NCBI RefSeq assembly: GCF_028640845.1
Contig: NC_080540.1
Location: 162,447,438-162,511,437, forward strand
Length of the DNA: 64,000 nucleotides
Direction of reading: 5' to 3'
From: Ahaetulla prasina
Taxonomy: Eukaryota > Chordata > Lepidosauria > Squamata > Colubridae
Shown: positions 22,975-34,180 of the stretch, in pieces
How positions within the stretch are numbered: position 1 is the stretch's first letter
Layout: each line of letters opens with the position of its first letter
Made by a program: the position numbers and the translations under genes
Notes under the pieces: model-generated
What the model was told of the DNA's origin: nothing
Seen by the model: the letters and a program-made list of their open reading frames with translations, nothing else
Database searches by the model: none

Positions 22975-23249
22975 CCTAAGACGTGACCAGAATTGGATGC
23001 AGTATTCCAAGTGTGGTCTCACCAGTGCAGTATAAAACTGAACTAGCCCTTCATGTGATCTTGAAAGGATTCCTCTGTTGATGCAGCCTAGGGCTGTATT
23101 GGCTTTTTTGGCAGCTGCGGCACATGGCTCACAAATACTTAAAGCAGTGATCTGTTAAGACACCAAGATTTTTCTGTTGTTTTTATTGGCTGTGAACCGC
23201 CCTGAGTCCTTCGGGAGAAGGGCGGTATACAAATATTATAATAATAATA

Positions 23250-23327
<78 letters not shown>

Positions 23328-23700
23328 TCTATCACACGGCTACTGTTGAGCCTATTCTATATCTATGCATTTGGTTTTTCTTATGTAGGACCTTGCTTCT
23401 CTCACCATTAAATTGCATTTTGTTGGATAGGGTCTACTGTTCAAGTCTGTCAAAGTCCTTCTGAATCTTGAATCTATCCTATAAAGTGTTAGCTATTATT
23501 CTCCCTGGCTTGATGTTGTCTGCAAATTTCATGACTTCCCCTGTTCTATCCTCTCATTTAGATAATTTACGAAGAAGTTGAAGAGTATTGGGCCCAAGAG
23601 GCAGACTCTGTTTTCACTTTCCAAGGAAGTGGTGTGCTTTGCATAAGGACACAATTCTGCGTAACAGTTGGATTTTACGATTTCCAAGATAAAAAGACTA
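22975..23700 (-). mobile_element. Decayed LINE reverse transcriptase, antisense (CR1-like)
   Basis: Read on the minus strand, 23610-23400 gives GPILFNFFVNYLN, then after a frameshift KFADNIKPG (a decayed FADD catalytic motif), then DFDRLEQ and MQFNGERSKVLHKKN. This is the order of palm motifs in CR1-like non-LTR retrotransposons. Frameshifts and stops make it inactive. It is split by a plus-strand CR1 tail and (ATT)n at 23176-23330. The 3' end of what is probably the same family is at 37535-38325. Confidence 0.75.
23176..23330 (+). mobile_element. CR1 3' end with (ATT)n tail
   Basis: 'ggctgtgaaccgccctgagt' and 'ccttcgggagaagggcggta' form the conserved terminal stem (ccgccct with agggcgg) seen also at 60050-60078 and, reversed, at 32262-32287. 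It runs directly into a ttatt(att)n array of about 75 bp. It is inserted in opposite orientation within an older LINE. Confidence 0.85.
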
Positions 23701-23759
23701 TGCATTGTTTGTTTCTCCATCCCCATACTCCTAGGGAAGAGTCCTAAGGGCAATCTGTA

Positions 23760-24345
23760 ATCACATCAGCACCTGGCTGAGTCCAATTTGAAAATTTACT
23801 ACTTCTACCCGAGTTCATATAAAAACTGTGATAATAGAAGTTTCCTCGACTTTAGTATCCTCTTCCCTTGTTTGTTTTCATGTTTTATTTATCATTACAG
23901 ATGATGAGCTCTGGAGAATCAAACGCTTGCACATTGCTCCGGTTTTTGATTGGTCCTAAAGAAAGCATTTGCATTTTATGGATTGTGGTTTGTCTACAAA
24001 GAACAAACTTTATTTGTTCTTTTTAGCGTAGGCACATGCAAGTATTTCAGACAACTGATTGCCCTTTCTTAGGGTGAATGTTCTTTATAATAATTCTGCC
24101 CTGAGAAGGTTAATGGCTTTAGAACATATACAGCAGTCCATGTCACAGCAATAAAAGAGCATCCTTCGTGTCTTCTGTATGTATGTGAAGATAAATAAAT
24201 AGGAGACTGTGAAGGTGTGAAGAACAGAAATTTACTAATTTATAACTCACTCTGTATGTGTGTGTGTGCATGGGGGGGTGTACATGTAGGTCTGAGTGAG
24301 ATGGGTAGTTAAGAAATATGAAGAATGAATGAATGGTCTGTGTAC
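23760..24345. other. No gene seen
   Basis: Nothing recognisable apart from a short (GT)n near 24257-24268. Confidence 0.35.
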
Positions 24346-24720
24346 ACAGGTAGTCCTCAACTTACAACAGTTCATTTAGTGACCATTCAAAGTTACAATG
24401 GCCCTGAAAAAAAACTACTTCACACTTATGACCATCGCAGCATTCCCATGGTCAGGTGATCAAAATTCAAATGCTTGGCAATTGGTTCATATTTATGACC
24501 GTTGCTGTGTCCTGGGATCACGTGATCAGCTTTTGCAACCGTCTGACAAATAAACTCAATGGGGAAGCCAGATTCACTTAACAATTGTGACTCACTTACA
24601 ACTGCAATGATTCACTTAACAACCTGGGCAAGAAAGTTTGTAAAATGGAGCAAAACTCACTGAACAAAAGTTTCGCTTAGCAACATAAATGTTGAGCTCC
24701 ATAACTCGAGCACTACATGT
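24346..24720 (+). mobile_element. DNA transposon with 'aggtagtcctc' ends, second copy
   Basis: Starts 'acaggtagtcctcaacttac' and ends 'actcgagcactacatgt'. Collinear with the interrupted copy at 21447-22080 and 375 bp long. The right terminus has drifted. Confidence 0.78.
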
Positions 24721-25226
24721 AATGAAGGCAAGTATACATGTCTCAGGGTAACATTACAGGATCCAACCTGGGTCAATCACCAGGACCAGAGGTTTTGTCT
24801 TCCAAGCCTTCAGACTCACGCTGGAGCCCATCTTCAAGGAAATTCTCTATATTTAATCATAAACATATTAATATATTTAATTACAAATATTTAAATCATT
24901 TGAACTATTTTCTTCTTTTGTTTGTTTTTGAAAAAAAACAAAACATCTTACCAACTTTAGCAATCCAGGAAAACAAATATTTTTTCTCAAATCATGTTGC
25001 TATATCTAGTTTGGTGCATTAGGACTTAATCTTGGTCTATACCTGCAAAAGAATGAGGAGCCAAGATCCTAAGACAGTAAAGCTAAAGGTATTATTATTA
25101 TTATTCCTTTAGCCATCCAACAAATAAACTAGGTTGATAGTTATCTAAATTTTTCCTCATCTCATTTTTATCTTAAGTGTAAACTATGATTCTAGCAATA
25201 GACTGGCAAACTATCAGATTGAAATA
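24721..25226. other. No gene seen
   Basis: AT-rich with a short (ATT)n at about 25090-25105. Confidence 0.35.
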
Positions 25227-25234
25227 ATCTTTAC

Positions 25235-25488
25235 CAAGGTGGGTTTCAGCAGGTTCTGACCAGTTCTGGAGAACCGGTAGCAGAAATTTTTGAGTAGTTT
25301 GGAGAACCGGTAAATACCACCTCTGACTGGCCCCGTCCCCATCTATTCCCTGCCTCCCGAGTCCCAGCTGATTGGGAGGAAATGGAGATTTTGCAGTATC
25401 CTTCCCTTGCCATGCCCACCAAACCATGCCATACCCACCAAGCCATACCCACAGAATCAGTAGTAAAAAATTTTGAAACCCACCACTG
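25235..25488 (-). mobile_element. hAT-like element, family B
   Basis: A 254-bp copy in minus orientation: 'gtgggtttcagcaggttctg' at the left and 'gaaacccaccactg' at the right. Exact 8-bp TSD, atctttac, at 25227-25234 and 25489-25496. The first bases have drifted (caaggtggg instead of cagaggtggg). Confidence 0.9.
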
Positions 25489-25496
25489 ATCTTTAC

Positions 25497-25959
25497 ACAA
25501 AGTAAGCAATGACTAGTTTGAACTTGTTGGCCTAGGAGGAAGAAAAATCTAAAAATTCTAAGTGGACAGATACCCATAATAAGGCGGCACAACTTTTGCT
25601 GTATCCGGGACTGGGTCAACCTTCAAATGACCTGTCAGAATTTGTAATGCAGGAAGGAATAGGCACATAAATAGAGTTTAAAAATAGAGTGGGAGTAAAA
25701 AGTAAAACGTTATTTTAATGAATACAATTATTTTGCTGTTCAGTTTTAAAGAACACATTTAAAGTGACCCCAGCTCTGATTGTCATAATACCTGCAGATA
25801 TATAATTTGCCTAAACATGGCCAACACTATGTTAGGGAGAGTGATGGGTGAATATTTTTCCCCACTGGCAAAGGAGAGAATGGGAGGAGACCTGCAACCG
25901 GAGGGAATCTACCCTTTCCTTTTCTTGGCCTACAATTAATAAGAAAGAACTGCTTACCT
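25497..25959. other. No gene seen
   Basis: Nothing recognisable. Confidence 0.35.
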
Positions 25960-26378
25960 TTGTTTTCGGAGTATAAGACGGATCTTTTTTCCTCAAAAAA
26001 GAGGGTGAAAATCTGGGTGCGTCTTATACTCCAAATGTAGCCCCACCCAGCTTCTCACACGGAGGTTTCAGAGGCTGAAAAAAGCATCAGAAAGGAAGTG
26101 TGAGAAAAGAAGCCCCCAAACAGAGTTTCAGAGGCTTTTTTTCTGAAGCTGTTTTGGAGGCTTTCAGAGACAGAAAAAAAGTTTCAGAGACAGAAAAAAA
26201 AGCAAAAAAAAAAAAAAAAAGCAAGACACAGAGCTCACAACCAAGGAACCTGTTGCTAAAATTCACTTCTGGGAACAGCTGATTGGGGGTATTCCAAGGC
26301 AATCCACCCACCAATCAGCTTTTTTCTTATTTTCCTCCCCAAAAACTAAGGTGCATCTTATACTCCGAAAAATGCGGT
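25960..26378 (-). mobile_element. MITE with 'cggagtataagacg' ends, second copy
   Basis: Inverted relative of 9062-9439: left end 'ttttcggagtataagacgga', right end 'cttatactccgaaaaatgcg'. Internally 'cagaggctttttttctgaag' and long A runs match. The ends have drifted. Confidence 0.75.
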
Positions 26379-26407
26379 ACTTCATTGGGCTGATACTTTA
26401 TTATAAA

Positions 26408-26494
26408 TCACCAATAAGAGCAGCAAAAATTATACCTATTTACCTTTCTACCAGATCAAGAGTTGGTAGATAACTTTGCTGCTCTTATTGGTGA
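26408..26494. repeat. Perfect 20-bp inverted repeat (hairpin)
   Basis: Arms at 26408-26427 (beginning tcaccaataagagc) and 26475-26494 are perfect complements. Inside the 47-nt spacer a second 7-bp stem pairs tctacca with tggtaga. No hAT or LTR ends were recognised. It could be a mini palindromic transposon or a hairpin-forming transcript; the sequence alone does not decide. Confidence 0.7.
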
Positions 26495-27688
26495 GTTCTA
26501 CCAATATTTATTCATTCATTCATTTATTAAATTTAAATACACCTTCGTGGGCTCAAGCCAGCCTTTTAAAAGCTCTAATGTTTAAAACTTCAAACCAATG
26601 TAAATGACAAACTAAATAGCCACTTTTCCTCATTCTGCATCCAGCATTAGGCTGAAGTTTTTGTAAAAGAGGAAAATCCTACAAAGATGCATGACAACCA
26701 TTCTTTGCACCACACAGCTTGTGAAATGAAAATTCACTGAAATTATTAAAGTATTACGCACGTCTCTTGACGTGATCTTGGTTGATCGACTGCTTCTGGG
26801 GAAGGGAGCAATATTGAATAGTCTCCATTTATACACAATCTGCCCTATGGTGCTCTAATGAAATCCAAACTCTTTCCTAACCTTTTCTAACCTTAGTGAG
26901 CTTCAATAACTGGGGGTTTTTTTGTGAGGGGGGGAGATCCTCAGGAACCTCCTTTGGTAAATCAGGACACGCTTCCACATATCTGTGTTGTAAAGATCAG
27001 ACTTTGACAATGAATACACACAATATATGTTCTTGTTCTTCCAGACTCATAGCTAATTAGCACCCCTTTGATTAAAATATCTGGCTCTAATTTCTCCTTC
27101 AAACAAACCCTAGAAGTTCACTATACTTTTGCCACACATAAATATATAACTTTAGATCCTTTCCCTCAATGAATAAATGAACAAATGTGTTTTTCAGTCA
27201 TGTGTGTAGTTGGTTTCTCTAATTGTAGGAGAGCAGATCATAACTGAGGTCAGTTTTATATTGAAATATTCAAAATTAAAAACAATGCGCAAACTTTTGA
27301 TATACCTGTAGATATCACACAAGAAAAGAGTCATACAATATATGTGTAGGGCTCTCTCATGTTGAATGAACAAATGTGGCTGCACTTATTTACTTAATCT
27401 TATCGCATCTCTATTTTTGAATTGCTAATCATGCAAAATTACTTCAGGGAGGGGGATACATATAAGAGTTCAAATGAACTCAAGAGGGAATAAGTTCTCT
27501 TCTTCCTGAGTTGTGTAACCCAGGTTATTCCGTCTTTTCCAATGCACTGTCTCACAGGAATTTTATGTGACCTCAAAATACAGCCCTAGAGATCTTTGGA
27601 AAGGATATTCACTGGCAACAAAGGAAAACCTTAGTCCACAACACCACATTTGGTTTTCTTCATCAAATGAACTGTCTTCTCCTCCTAG
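26495..27688. other. No gene seen
   Basis: AT-rich. 26510-26575 may be a weak LINE-tail remnant ('tcattcatttattaaattta'). Nothing else. Confidence 0.35.
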
Positions 27689-27693
27689 GTATC

Positions 27694-28258
27694 TGTTGTG
27701 ACCCAGGCCCAAGTAGGTAGTAATAAACTTAGTCCGTGGAAAAAGCAAACTTTATTCGAACAGCTGGTAATTACTTCATTCCCAGCAACATTCAACTCAA
27801 AGTAAAACAAATGCCTCCCAAACACAAATTCTTCCTTTATCTCACAAACCTTAGTCCAATTAAGCAAACTGCCAAAGGCCCTTCCTGGCAAACGTCCAGA
27901 AGCCACAAAAACAAAGACGTATACAAAGCAGAAGACGAAACAGAAGACGCAGCTACAACGTTGTTTTCCGGCAACGCTGAAACGCCGGTGCTGGTCTGTT
28001 TTAAGCCTTATGGGAGGGGCCAATCATCTCTTGGCCCTACTCCCTAGTTGTCCTCTCTGCTTGAGCTGCTCTTACCTTCTGGCAGCTCTTCTCATGCGTG
28101 CATTAGGAACAGGCTCCTCCTGTTCCTCTGCCTCACTATTATCAGTCTCTGGAGGCTCTGGAGTCCACACCTCACTTCCCGATGGCCCTGGCCTCACCTC
28201 AGCCTCATCACTGTCAGACTCCGTTGCCAGCTCCATAGGCTGCTGACGGACCAGTACA
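27694..28258 (-). mobile_element. Solo LTR (family 1), minus orientation
   Basis: A 565-bp unit that on the plus strand runs from TGTTGTGACCCAGG to GGACCAGTACA, flanked by an exact 5-bp TSD, gtatc, at 27689-27693 and 28259-28263. It is the reverse complement of the family at 10554-11152. The acidic frame is preserved on the minus strand (RQQPMELATESDSDEAE, then NARMRRAARR and a stop), with an in-frame deletion of about 22 codons relative to the other copy. Confidence 0.9.
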
Positions 28259-28308
28259 GTATCCTTGGTGCCTGAATTATTCACAAAAGTGTTATAGTTT
28301 GTTGGTTT

Positions 28309-28422
28309 TTCAGTCTTGGCAATTTTAAGTTGCGTAAATATCAACACCCAGAATTCCCCAGCCAGAATTGGGGAATTGATGTCCACACATCTTAAAGTTG
28401 CCAAGATTGAGAAACAGTGTCC
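28309..28422. mobile_element. Degenerate family A MITE
   Basis: Retains 'cttggcaattttaagttgcg', a central 'gaattccccagccagaattg' and 'cttaaagttgccaagattga', but the CAGGGG ends are gone. An old, diverged copy. Confidence 0.65.
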
Positions 28423-29167
28423 TACTTTCTTGGGATGACTTTTCCAGGCAATTTATAAGACCAAAAAGCAAGGGGGGAAAACCCCTAATTATTCTAGGTC
28501 ATAGACTGGACTTATGTGGACTCGGGGAAGTAAACTCTGGGCGTAACAGTCTATCCCACTCATGCCCATTTGTAAAAATAAATGTTCTGATTGCTCTTTG
28601 ATGAGTAACAGAAGAGAAAATGAAAAAAAAATAACCATGTGCATTAATAAATGGTAATACAAAGAATTAAACAAACCAGAAAAATAAGTAAACTTTTTTT
28701 AAAAAAAAAAAGCATATTAGAACGATTAAACTTATGACAATACTGAAATCTTAAAACAATAAATTGAATCTTGTCTACATAGGATCACATTGATCACATT
28801 TCCCATAGCTTTCGACCAAAAGCACATCCTTATATGTACAGTATAGATATATCCTTCATCCAGGATTTTAAGGCAGGAATACTACCATCTTTCCAATGAG
28901 GGTAAAAGCTTCTTATCTACCCACTTATGATAAATGCAAACTTCTTTACACCTTAGTTAAGCTTGAAATTTTTTGAATGTAACTCAACATTTCTTATGCA
29001 TCTTTGACCCTTATTTCTTTGTTAAGCATCCTAGTCACAACTCTAAAATATTAAACTAAAATGGTGGCAGAATCAGACAGACCTCAAACACAAACTTCGG
29101 AGTACTGTATGCCATGTTGCCTTTTCAACATACAGAAACTGAAATCTCCTTGTTCATATTTAAAACT
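28423..29167. other. No gene seen
   Basis: AT-rich with A runs near 28623 and 28697. Nothing recognisable. Confidence 0.35.
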
Positions 29168-29175
29168 ATACATTC

Positions 29176-29506
29176 CAGGGATGAAATCCAGCAGGTTCTG
29201 ACAGGTTCTGGAAAACCGGTAGCGGAAATTTGGAGCAGTTCAGAGAACTGGCAAACATCACCTCTGGCTGGCCCCAGAGTGGGGTGGGAATGGAGATTTT
29301 GCAATATCCTTCCCCCAGGAGTGGGGAGGAAATGCGGATTTTGCAGTATCTTCCCCTGGAGTGGGGTAGGAATGGAGATTTTGCAGTATTCTTCCCCAGC
29401 CATGCCCACCAAGCCACGCCCACCAAGCCACGCCCACCAAGCCATGCCACACCCACCAAGCCATGCCCACAGAACCGGTAGTAAAAAAATTTGGATTTCA
29501 CCACTG
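29176..29506 (-). mobile_element. hAT-like element, family B, three internal units
   Basis: A 331-bp element with exact 8-bp TSD, atacattc, at 29168-29175 and 29507-29514. Three tandem units with 'ggagattttgca' and a run of 'ccaccaagccacgc' units lie inside. The open frames on both strands (up to about 140 codons) come from these tandem repeats. Confidence 0.92.
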
Positions 29507-29514
29507 ATACATTC

Positions 29515-29920
29515 CATCATCCAGTCAGCATGGTGAATGGTCACAGAGCACAGGGATCATAGCCTGAAATATATGTAAAACAGGAGATTGGGTAGATTGC
29601 TTATTCATGGTGTCTCTCAACTGAGGGAAATTGGTGTTAAATGTAAAAAAAAAACGCTGAATAGGCCAAGGTATTTGTTTCCTTGACTCCCTTTTCCAAG
29701 GGAGTTAACAAACCATTGTCCTTTTAAATGTTTAATTGAAACTGCAATCCACCATAGCTAAATGACTGCCACTACTCTAAATCAGATAGTGACACAAGAG
29801 ACATATGGCTCCTTTCAGCTGTATCTTTCCTTATATCCACACTCTTATCTCAGTTATTTAGAGAGAGATAAATAATCTCCAACAACACTTCCTTATTTAT
29901 TTAATTTCCTAACAAACAGG
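29515..29920. other. No gene seen
   Basis: Nothing recognisable. Confidence 0.35.
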
Positions 29921-31086
29921 AAGCAGCAGGTGGAGCTAAGCAGAATCACATCAGATACCTGTACACACAGGGGCCCCCCAAGGCTGTGTGCTCTCCCCAC
30001 TTCTCTCTGTATACCAATGACTGCATCTCTAATGATCCATCTCTTAAACTACTGAAGTTTGCAGATGACACAACAGTTATTGGTCTCATTCGAGACAATG
30101 ATGAATCCGCATACAGACGAGAGGTTGAACGACTAGCCTCGTGGTGCGACCGGAACAATCTGGAACTGAACACACTCAATGGTGGTAGACTTTAGGAGAA
30201 ACCCTCCCATACTATCACCTCTCACAATACTAGACAACACAGTATCAACAATAGAAACCTTCAAATTTCTAGGTTCTATCATATCGCAAGAACTAAAATA
30301 GACAGCTAACATCAAAAACGTCATCAAAAAAGGACAACAAAGAATGTTCTTTCTGCGCCAACTCAGAAAGCTCAAACTGCCCAAGGAGCTACTGATCCAA
30401 TTCTACAGAGGAATTATTGAATCCGTCATCTGCACCTCCATAACTGTCTGGTTTGGTTCTGCAACCCAACAAGACAGACACAGACTTCAGAGGATAATTA
30501 GAACTGCAGAAAAAACAATGGCTACCAACCTGCCTTCCATTGAGGACCTGTATACTGCACGAATCAAAGAGGGCTATGAAAATATTTATAGACCCCTCAC
30601 ATCCTGGACATAAACTGTTTCAACTTCTACCCTCAAAACGACGCTATAGAGCACTGCATACCAGAACAACTAGACACAAGAACAAATGCTGAACAAATAA
30701 TTCCCTCAACACTGTCAAACTATTTACTAAATCTGTACTACTATTAATCTTCTCATCGTTCCCATCACCAATCTCCTTCCACTTATGACTGTAACTTTGT
30801 TGCTTGTATCCTTACGATTTATACTGTAATTGATTGTTTCCTGATTGCTTATTATTTATGACTATCATTAAGTGTTGTATCATTAAGTGTTAAATTTGTA
30901 CCCTAAGACTATTATTAAGTGTTGTACGTGTTGTACCTTAATGAAGATATCTTTTCTTTTATGTATACTGAGACCATATGCACCAAGACAAGTTCCTTAT
31001 GTGTCCAGTCACACTTGGCCAATAAAAAATTCTATTCTATTCTATTCTATTCTATTCTATTCTATTCTATTCTATTCTATTCTATT
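29921..31086 (+). mobile_element. L3/CR1-type LINE ('Snake1'-like), 5' truncated, with ATTCT tail
   Basis: RT fragments in two frames: LLKFADDTTVIGLIRDNDES with the catalytic FADDT at 30058-30072, then after frameshifts QRMFFLRQLRKLKLPKELLI and 'YRGIIESVICTSITVWF' at about 30344-30470. The 3' UTR ends 'cacttggccaataaaaaatt' and passes into (ATTCT)n at 31028-31086. Frameshifts and stops make it inactive. This LINE-microsatellite junction is a known snake-genome feature. Confidence 0.87.
31028..31086 (+). repeat. (ATTCT)n microsatellite
   Basis: About 11 perfect attct units directly at the 3' end of the L3-type LINE. Confidence 0.95.
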
Positions 31087-31785
31087 TATTGGCTACCCAT
31101 CTTATCATGGGGCAACCCTCAGTTGTTTACAATATTAAATGTACTGTATGCACAGTATGTATCATAGCCTTTTTACATACTTTCTTTTTGACTTGTAGTT
31201 TGGTTGATTGAAAAATATAATTTTTAAGTTCTTTAAAATGAGATTTTCAGATCCCAATACAGGAAAAGAAGAACAGACTGAAATTATAAAGCATATGAGA
31301 GAGCCAAGAAAAAGAAAAGTATCTGTTGACATATTTCTCTTTCTAAAAACAATATAGATCACATTCCCACATCACAAATAGTGTTCATGTTTAGGTTTGT
31401 AGACATGCAACATATGGACCCACCTAAAATAACTGAAAGAATACAAGGTTAAAAATATATTCTAAGGAGGTACAGGCTGAAAGTAGGGTGTGTGTTTTTG
31501 AAGGTTGGTTTTGATGGAGCCCAATCACAGTCGCTAGTAAGTTTTCCTGTTTTGCTTGTCTTGGAAGGCAATCTTCCACAGACCAAGTCTGCATCCTTGG
31601 CAAGCTAAGTGTGAAGTGCCAGAATTTTGATCACATAAATATTTCTCATTACTTATGAAATTCATAATTTGTAATATTACAAATATCGTTGGGGAGGGCA
31701 TCATAGCAGCAGAGTCAAATTAGGCATTTTAAATATATTTTTGACAAATTAGGCCTAAAAAGTTCACCAACACTACATTAGATAT
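31087..31785. other. No gene seen
   Basis: AT-rich, nothing recognisable. Confidence 0.35.
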
Positions 31786-32130
31786 ACAGCTGGAATAGTG
31801 GAGTGGATCCAAGCAGAACGAAAAGCCTTGGATAGGAAGATCAGAAAAATAATGACAATAAATCATGCCCTGCATCTACACAGTGACATTGACAGACTCT
31901 ACTTATCAAAGAAAATAGGTGGAATGCTGCAAATACACTAGACATTTGAAGGAGGATGGCATTGGAAGAATATCTGAAGGACGGTGAAAAATATGCTCTG
32001 AAGCTAGCACAGCAGGAAGGCTTACTGAGTATTTTTAAGAGATGAAACTGGCTTACAAGAAAAACCAAATGAAGAACAGTTTGAGAAGATGAAAAAAAGG
32101 AAGCGTTAGGGAACAAGAGTGTCTCAGGGC
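31786..32130 (+). mobile_element. LINE ORF C-terminal remnant, family unassigned
   Basis: The frame GIVEWIQAERKALDRKIRKI followed by MTINHALHLHSDIDRLYLSK has the pattern LDRK-R-(L/I)MT--ALH---D-DRLY of the region downstream of the RT domain in several vertebrate non-LTR elements. It stops at a TAG near 31938 and continues decayed. No ends or tail were seen. Confidence 0.6.
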
Positions 32131-32215
32131 ACATGCCGAGGACAGAAATCTGTCTTGGCACCAAACTTATCATTTACTCTTTCACAGGCAGATCCATTCT
32201 TGCTTCTCCTCATAA

Positions 32216-32525
32216 TTTATTTATTTATTTATTTATTTATTTTATTTGATTTTTATACCGCCCTTCTCCCGAAGGACTCAGGGCGGTGTACAGGCATAAT
32301 AAAACCGACAATACAATATACAAGTTTAAAATACGATTTAAAAAACTTATTTTAAATTAGCCCAATGATTAAAATTTACCATACTAAAAAAACCCGTTTA
32401 AAATTAATAAATTTAAACATTAAAATCCCAATTTAAGCCAGCCCCGCGCGGATAAAAAGATGAGTCTTGAGTTCGCGACGAAATGTCCGAAGGTCGGGTA
32501 TTTGGCATAAACCCAAACAATGGTC
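32216..32525 (-). mobile_element. CR1 3' end, minus orientation
   Basis: The minus-strand frame ends LRTFRRELKTHLFIRAGLA then a stop near 32433, matching the C-terminus of the intact copy at 59329-59896. Downstream lies the conserved stem ('ataccgcccttctcccgaag' and 'gactcagggcggt' on the plus strand) and a (TTTA)n tail at 32216-32246. Confidence 0.85.
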
Positions 32526-32608
32526 TTCCATAGTCAAGAGACATCCACATATCAGACTACAACACACTGGGATTTGTAATGTGGACATGTATGTCACACT
32601 CCAGATGT

Positions 32609-33364
32609 GGGAGGGAAGGAGGGGGAAGAGGGAGGAGAGAGACAGAGACAGAGAGGGAGGGAGGGAGGGAGGGGGAGAGAAAAAAAGAGAGAGAGGGAGG
32701 AGAGAGAGAGAAAGAAAGAGGAAGGGAGGAAGAGGAAGGGAGAGAGAGGCAGAAAGAGAGAAGGAGGAAGGAAGAGGGAGAGAGAGGGGGAGAGAGGGAA
32801 GAGAGGGAGGGAAAGGGAGGAGAGAGAAAGAAAGAGGAGGGAGGAAGAGGGAGGAGAGAGAAAGAGAAAGAGAGAGGGAGGAAGGGAGAGGGAGAGAGAG
32901 GGAGGAGGGTGGGAGGAGAGAGAGAAAGAGGAAGGGAGAGGAGAAGAGAGAGAGAGGGAGGGAGAGGGGAGGGAGGGAGAGAGAGAAAGAAAGAGGGAGG
33001 GAGGGGGAGGAAGAGAGAGAAAGAGAGAGGGAGGGAGGAAGAGGGGGAGGGAGGGAGAGAGGGAGAGAGGGGAGGGAGGGAGAGGGAGAGGGAGAGGGAG
33101 GGAGGGAGAGGGAAGGAGAGAGAGAGAGAAAGAAAGAGGGAGGAAGGGAGAGGGGGAGAGAGAGAGGGAGGGAGGAGAGGAGAGGAGAGAGAGGAGGAGA
33201 GAGGGAGGGAGGAGAAGAGAGGAGGAGGAGGGAGAGGGAGAGGGGGAGAGAGAGAGGGAGAGGGAGGAAGGGAGAGGGAGAGAGAGAGAAGGAGGGAGGG
33301 AGGAGGAGGGAGGAGAGAGGAGGAGGGAGAGGAGAGAGGGAGGGAGGAGGAGGAGAGAGAGAGA
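32609..33364 (+). repeat. Long homopurine (GA/GGGA)n tract
   Basis: About 756 bases, nearly all A or G: I count only four pyrimidines (32643, 32649, 32750, 32910). Units shift between gagagg, ggga and gaaaga. All three plus-strand frames and two minus-strand frames stay open for 260-385 codons purely because stops are rare in this composition. It is not a gene. It abuts the CR1 end at 32525. Confidence 0.95.
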
Positions 33365-33439
33365 CCCTATCTTTATACACTTCTGTGTCTCCGAACTAGG
33401 GACTCCTTGACTCTCTACCTGCAAGTCACCCAGAACTCT

Positions 33440-34180
33440 CTCAGTGCCAGAACTACTTTCGCTCACCCTTCAATTACCCAGACGCTCCCTCCATGTTACC
33501 GCCATCCTCCTTGGCTCTCGCTCTCTCCCTGTCCCCGGATTGAGCAGAAGGCGGGCAGGCGAAGGGCGGGCTCCGTGCCCGCCTTCGGACCCTTCCCAGG
33601 CGCAGCATCAGCCCTCCGGCGCGAAAGCAACTATTGCTCAGTTGCTCAGCTCCGCAGCCCCCTTTTCACCGTGACTCATCAGGCAGGCTCCAGACGCTTT
33701 ATGATTGATAACACCGCACCTCGCCATCAATTTTAAATCCCACACACACACACAATCCACGCCTGCCTGCCTGCCTGCCTGCCTTCTCCAGAGCCAGCAC
33801 GGAGCCCGGCGTTCCGTCTCCCTGTCTCTCTCTCTCTCTTAAATGGATGCCCTTCCCCGGCTCATAATCCACGGCCTGCTTAGATAGGCAGGTCCGTTAC
33901 TCAGCCGGCGTGACTCGGAGTCTCTCGCTACTGACATGTTTATGGGGGATTTAGGTGGAGAATTAAAAACTGGCGGGAAAAAGTCACCTCCCGGGGAAAA
34001 GGGAGAGAGGGCGGGGGCGAAGCAAAAGAGCGGAGAGGTTTCCGGGAGAGAATTCGCGATCCCCTTCTCCAAATCTGCCTCTTTCCTGGCACTGGCTAAG
34101 GTCAATAAAGGAAAAACCATACATAAATAGAGCTTTGCTCAGGACCTTTTCGGGCCCCCTCCGACAATGTAACCGCATTT
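33440..34180. promoter_or_regulatory. CpG-rich single-copy patch (possible CpG island)
   Basis: Dense CpG, for example 'aggcgggcaggcgaagggcg', 'cctccggcgcgaaagc' and 'cagccggcgtgactcgg'. It includes a (GCCT)n run at 33761-33784 and a TATA-less GC-rich stretch. No recognisable exon. It begins right after the purine tract. Promoter or enhancer role is inference from composition. Confidence 0.42.

Noticed and set aside
29114..29544. Overlapping frames of 110-140 codons on both strands
   Set aside because: They are produced by tandem units inside a family B hAT element flanked by an exact TSD.
32467..33736. Open frames of 260-385 codons on both strands
   Set aside because: They lie in the purine tract, where stop codons are scarce by composition. 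Products are pure Arg/Glu/Gly/Lys or Ser/Leu/Pro with no domain.
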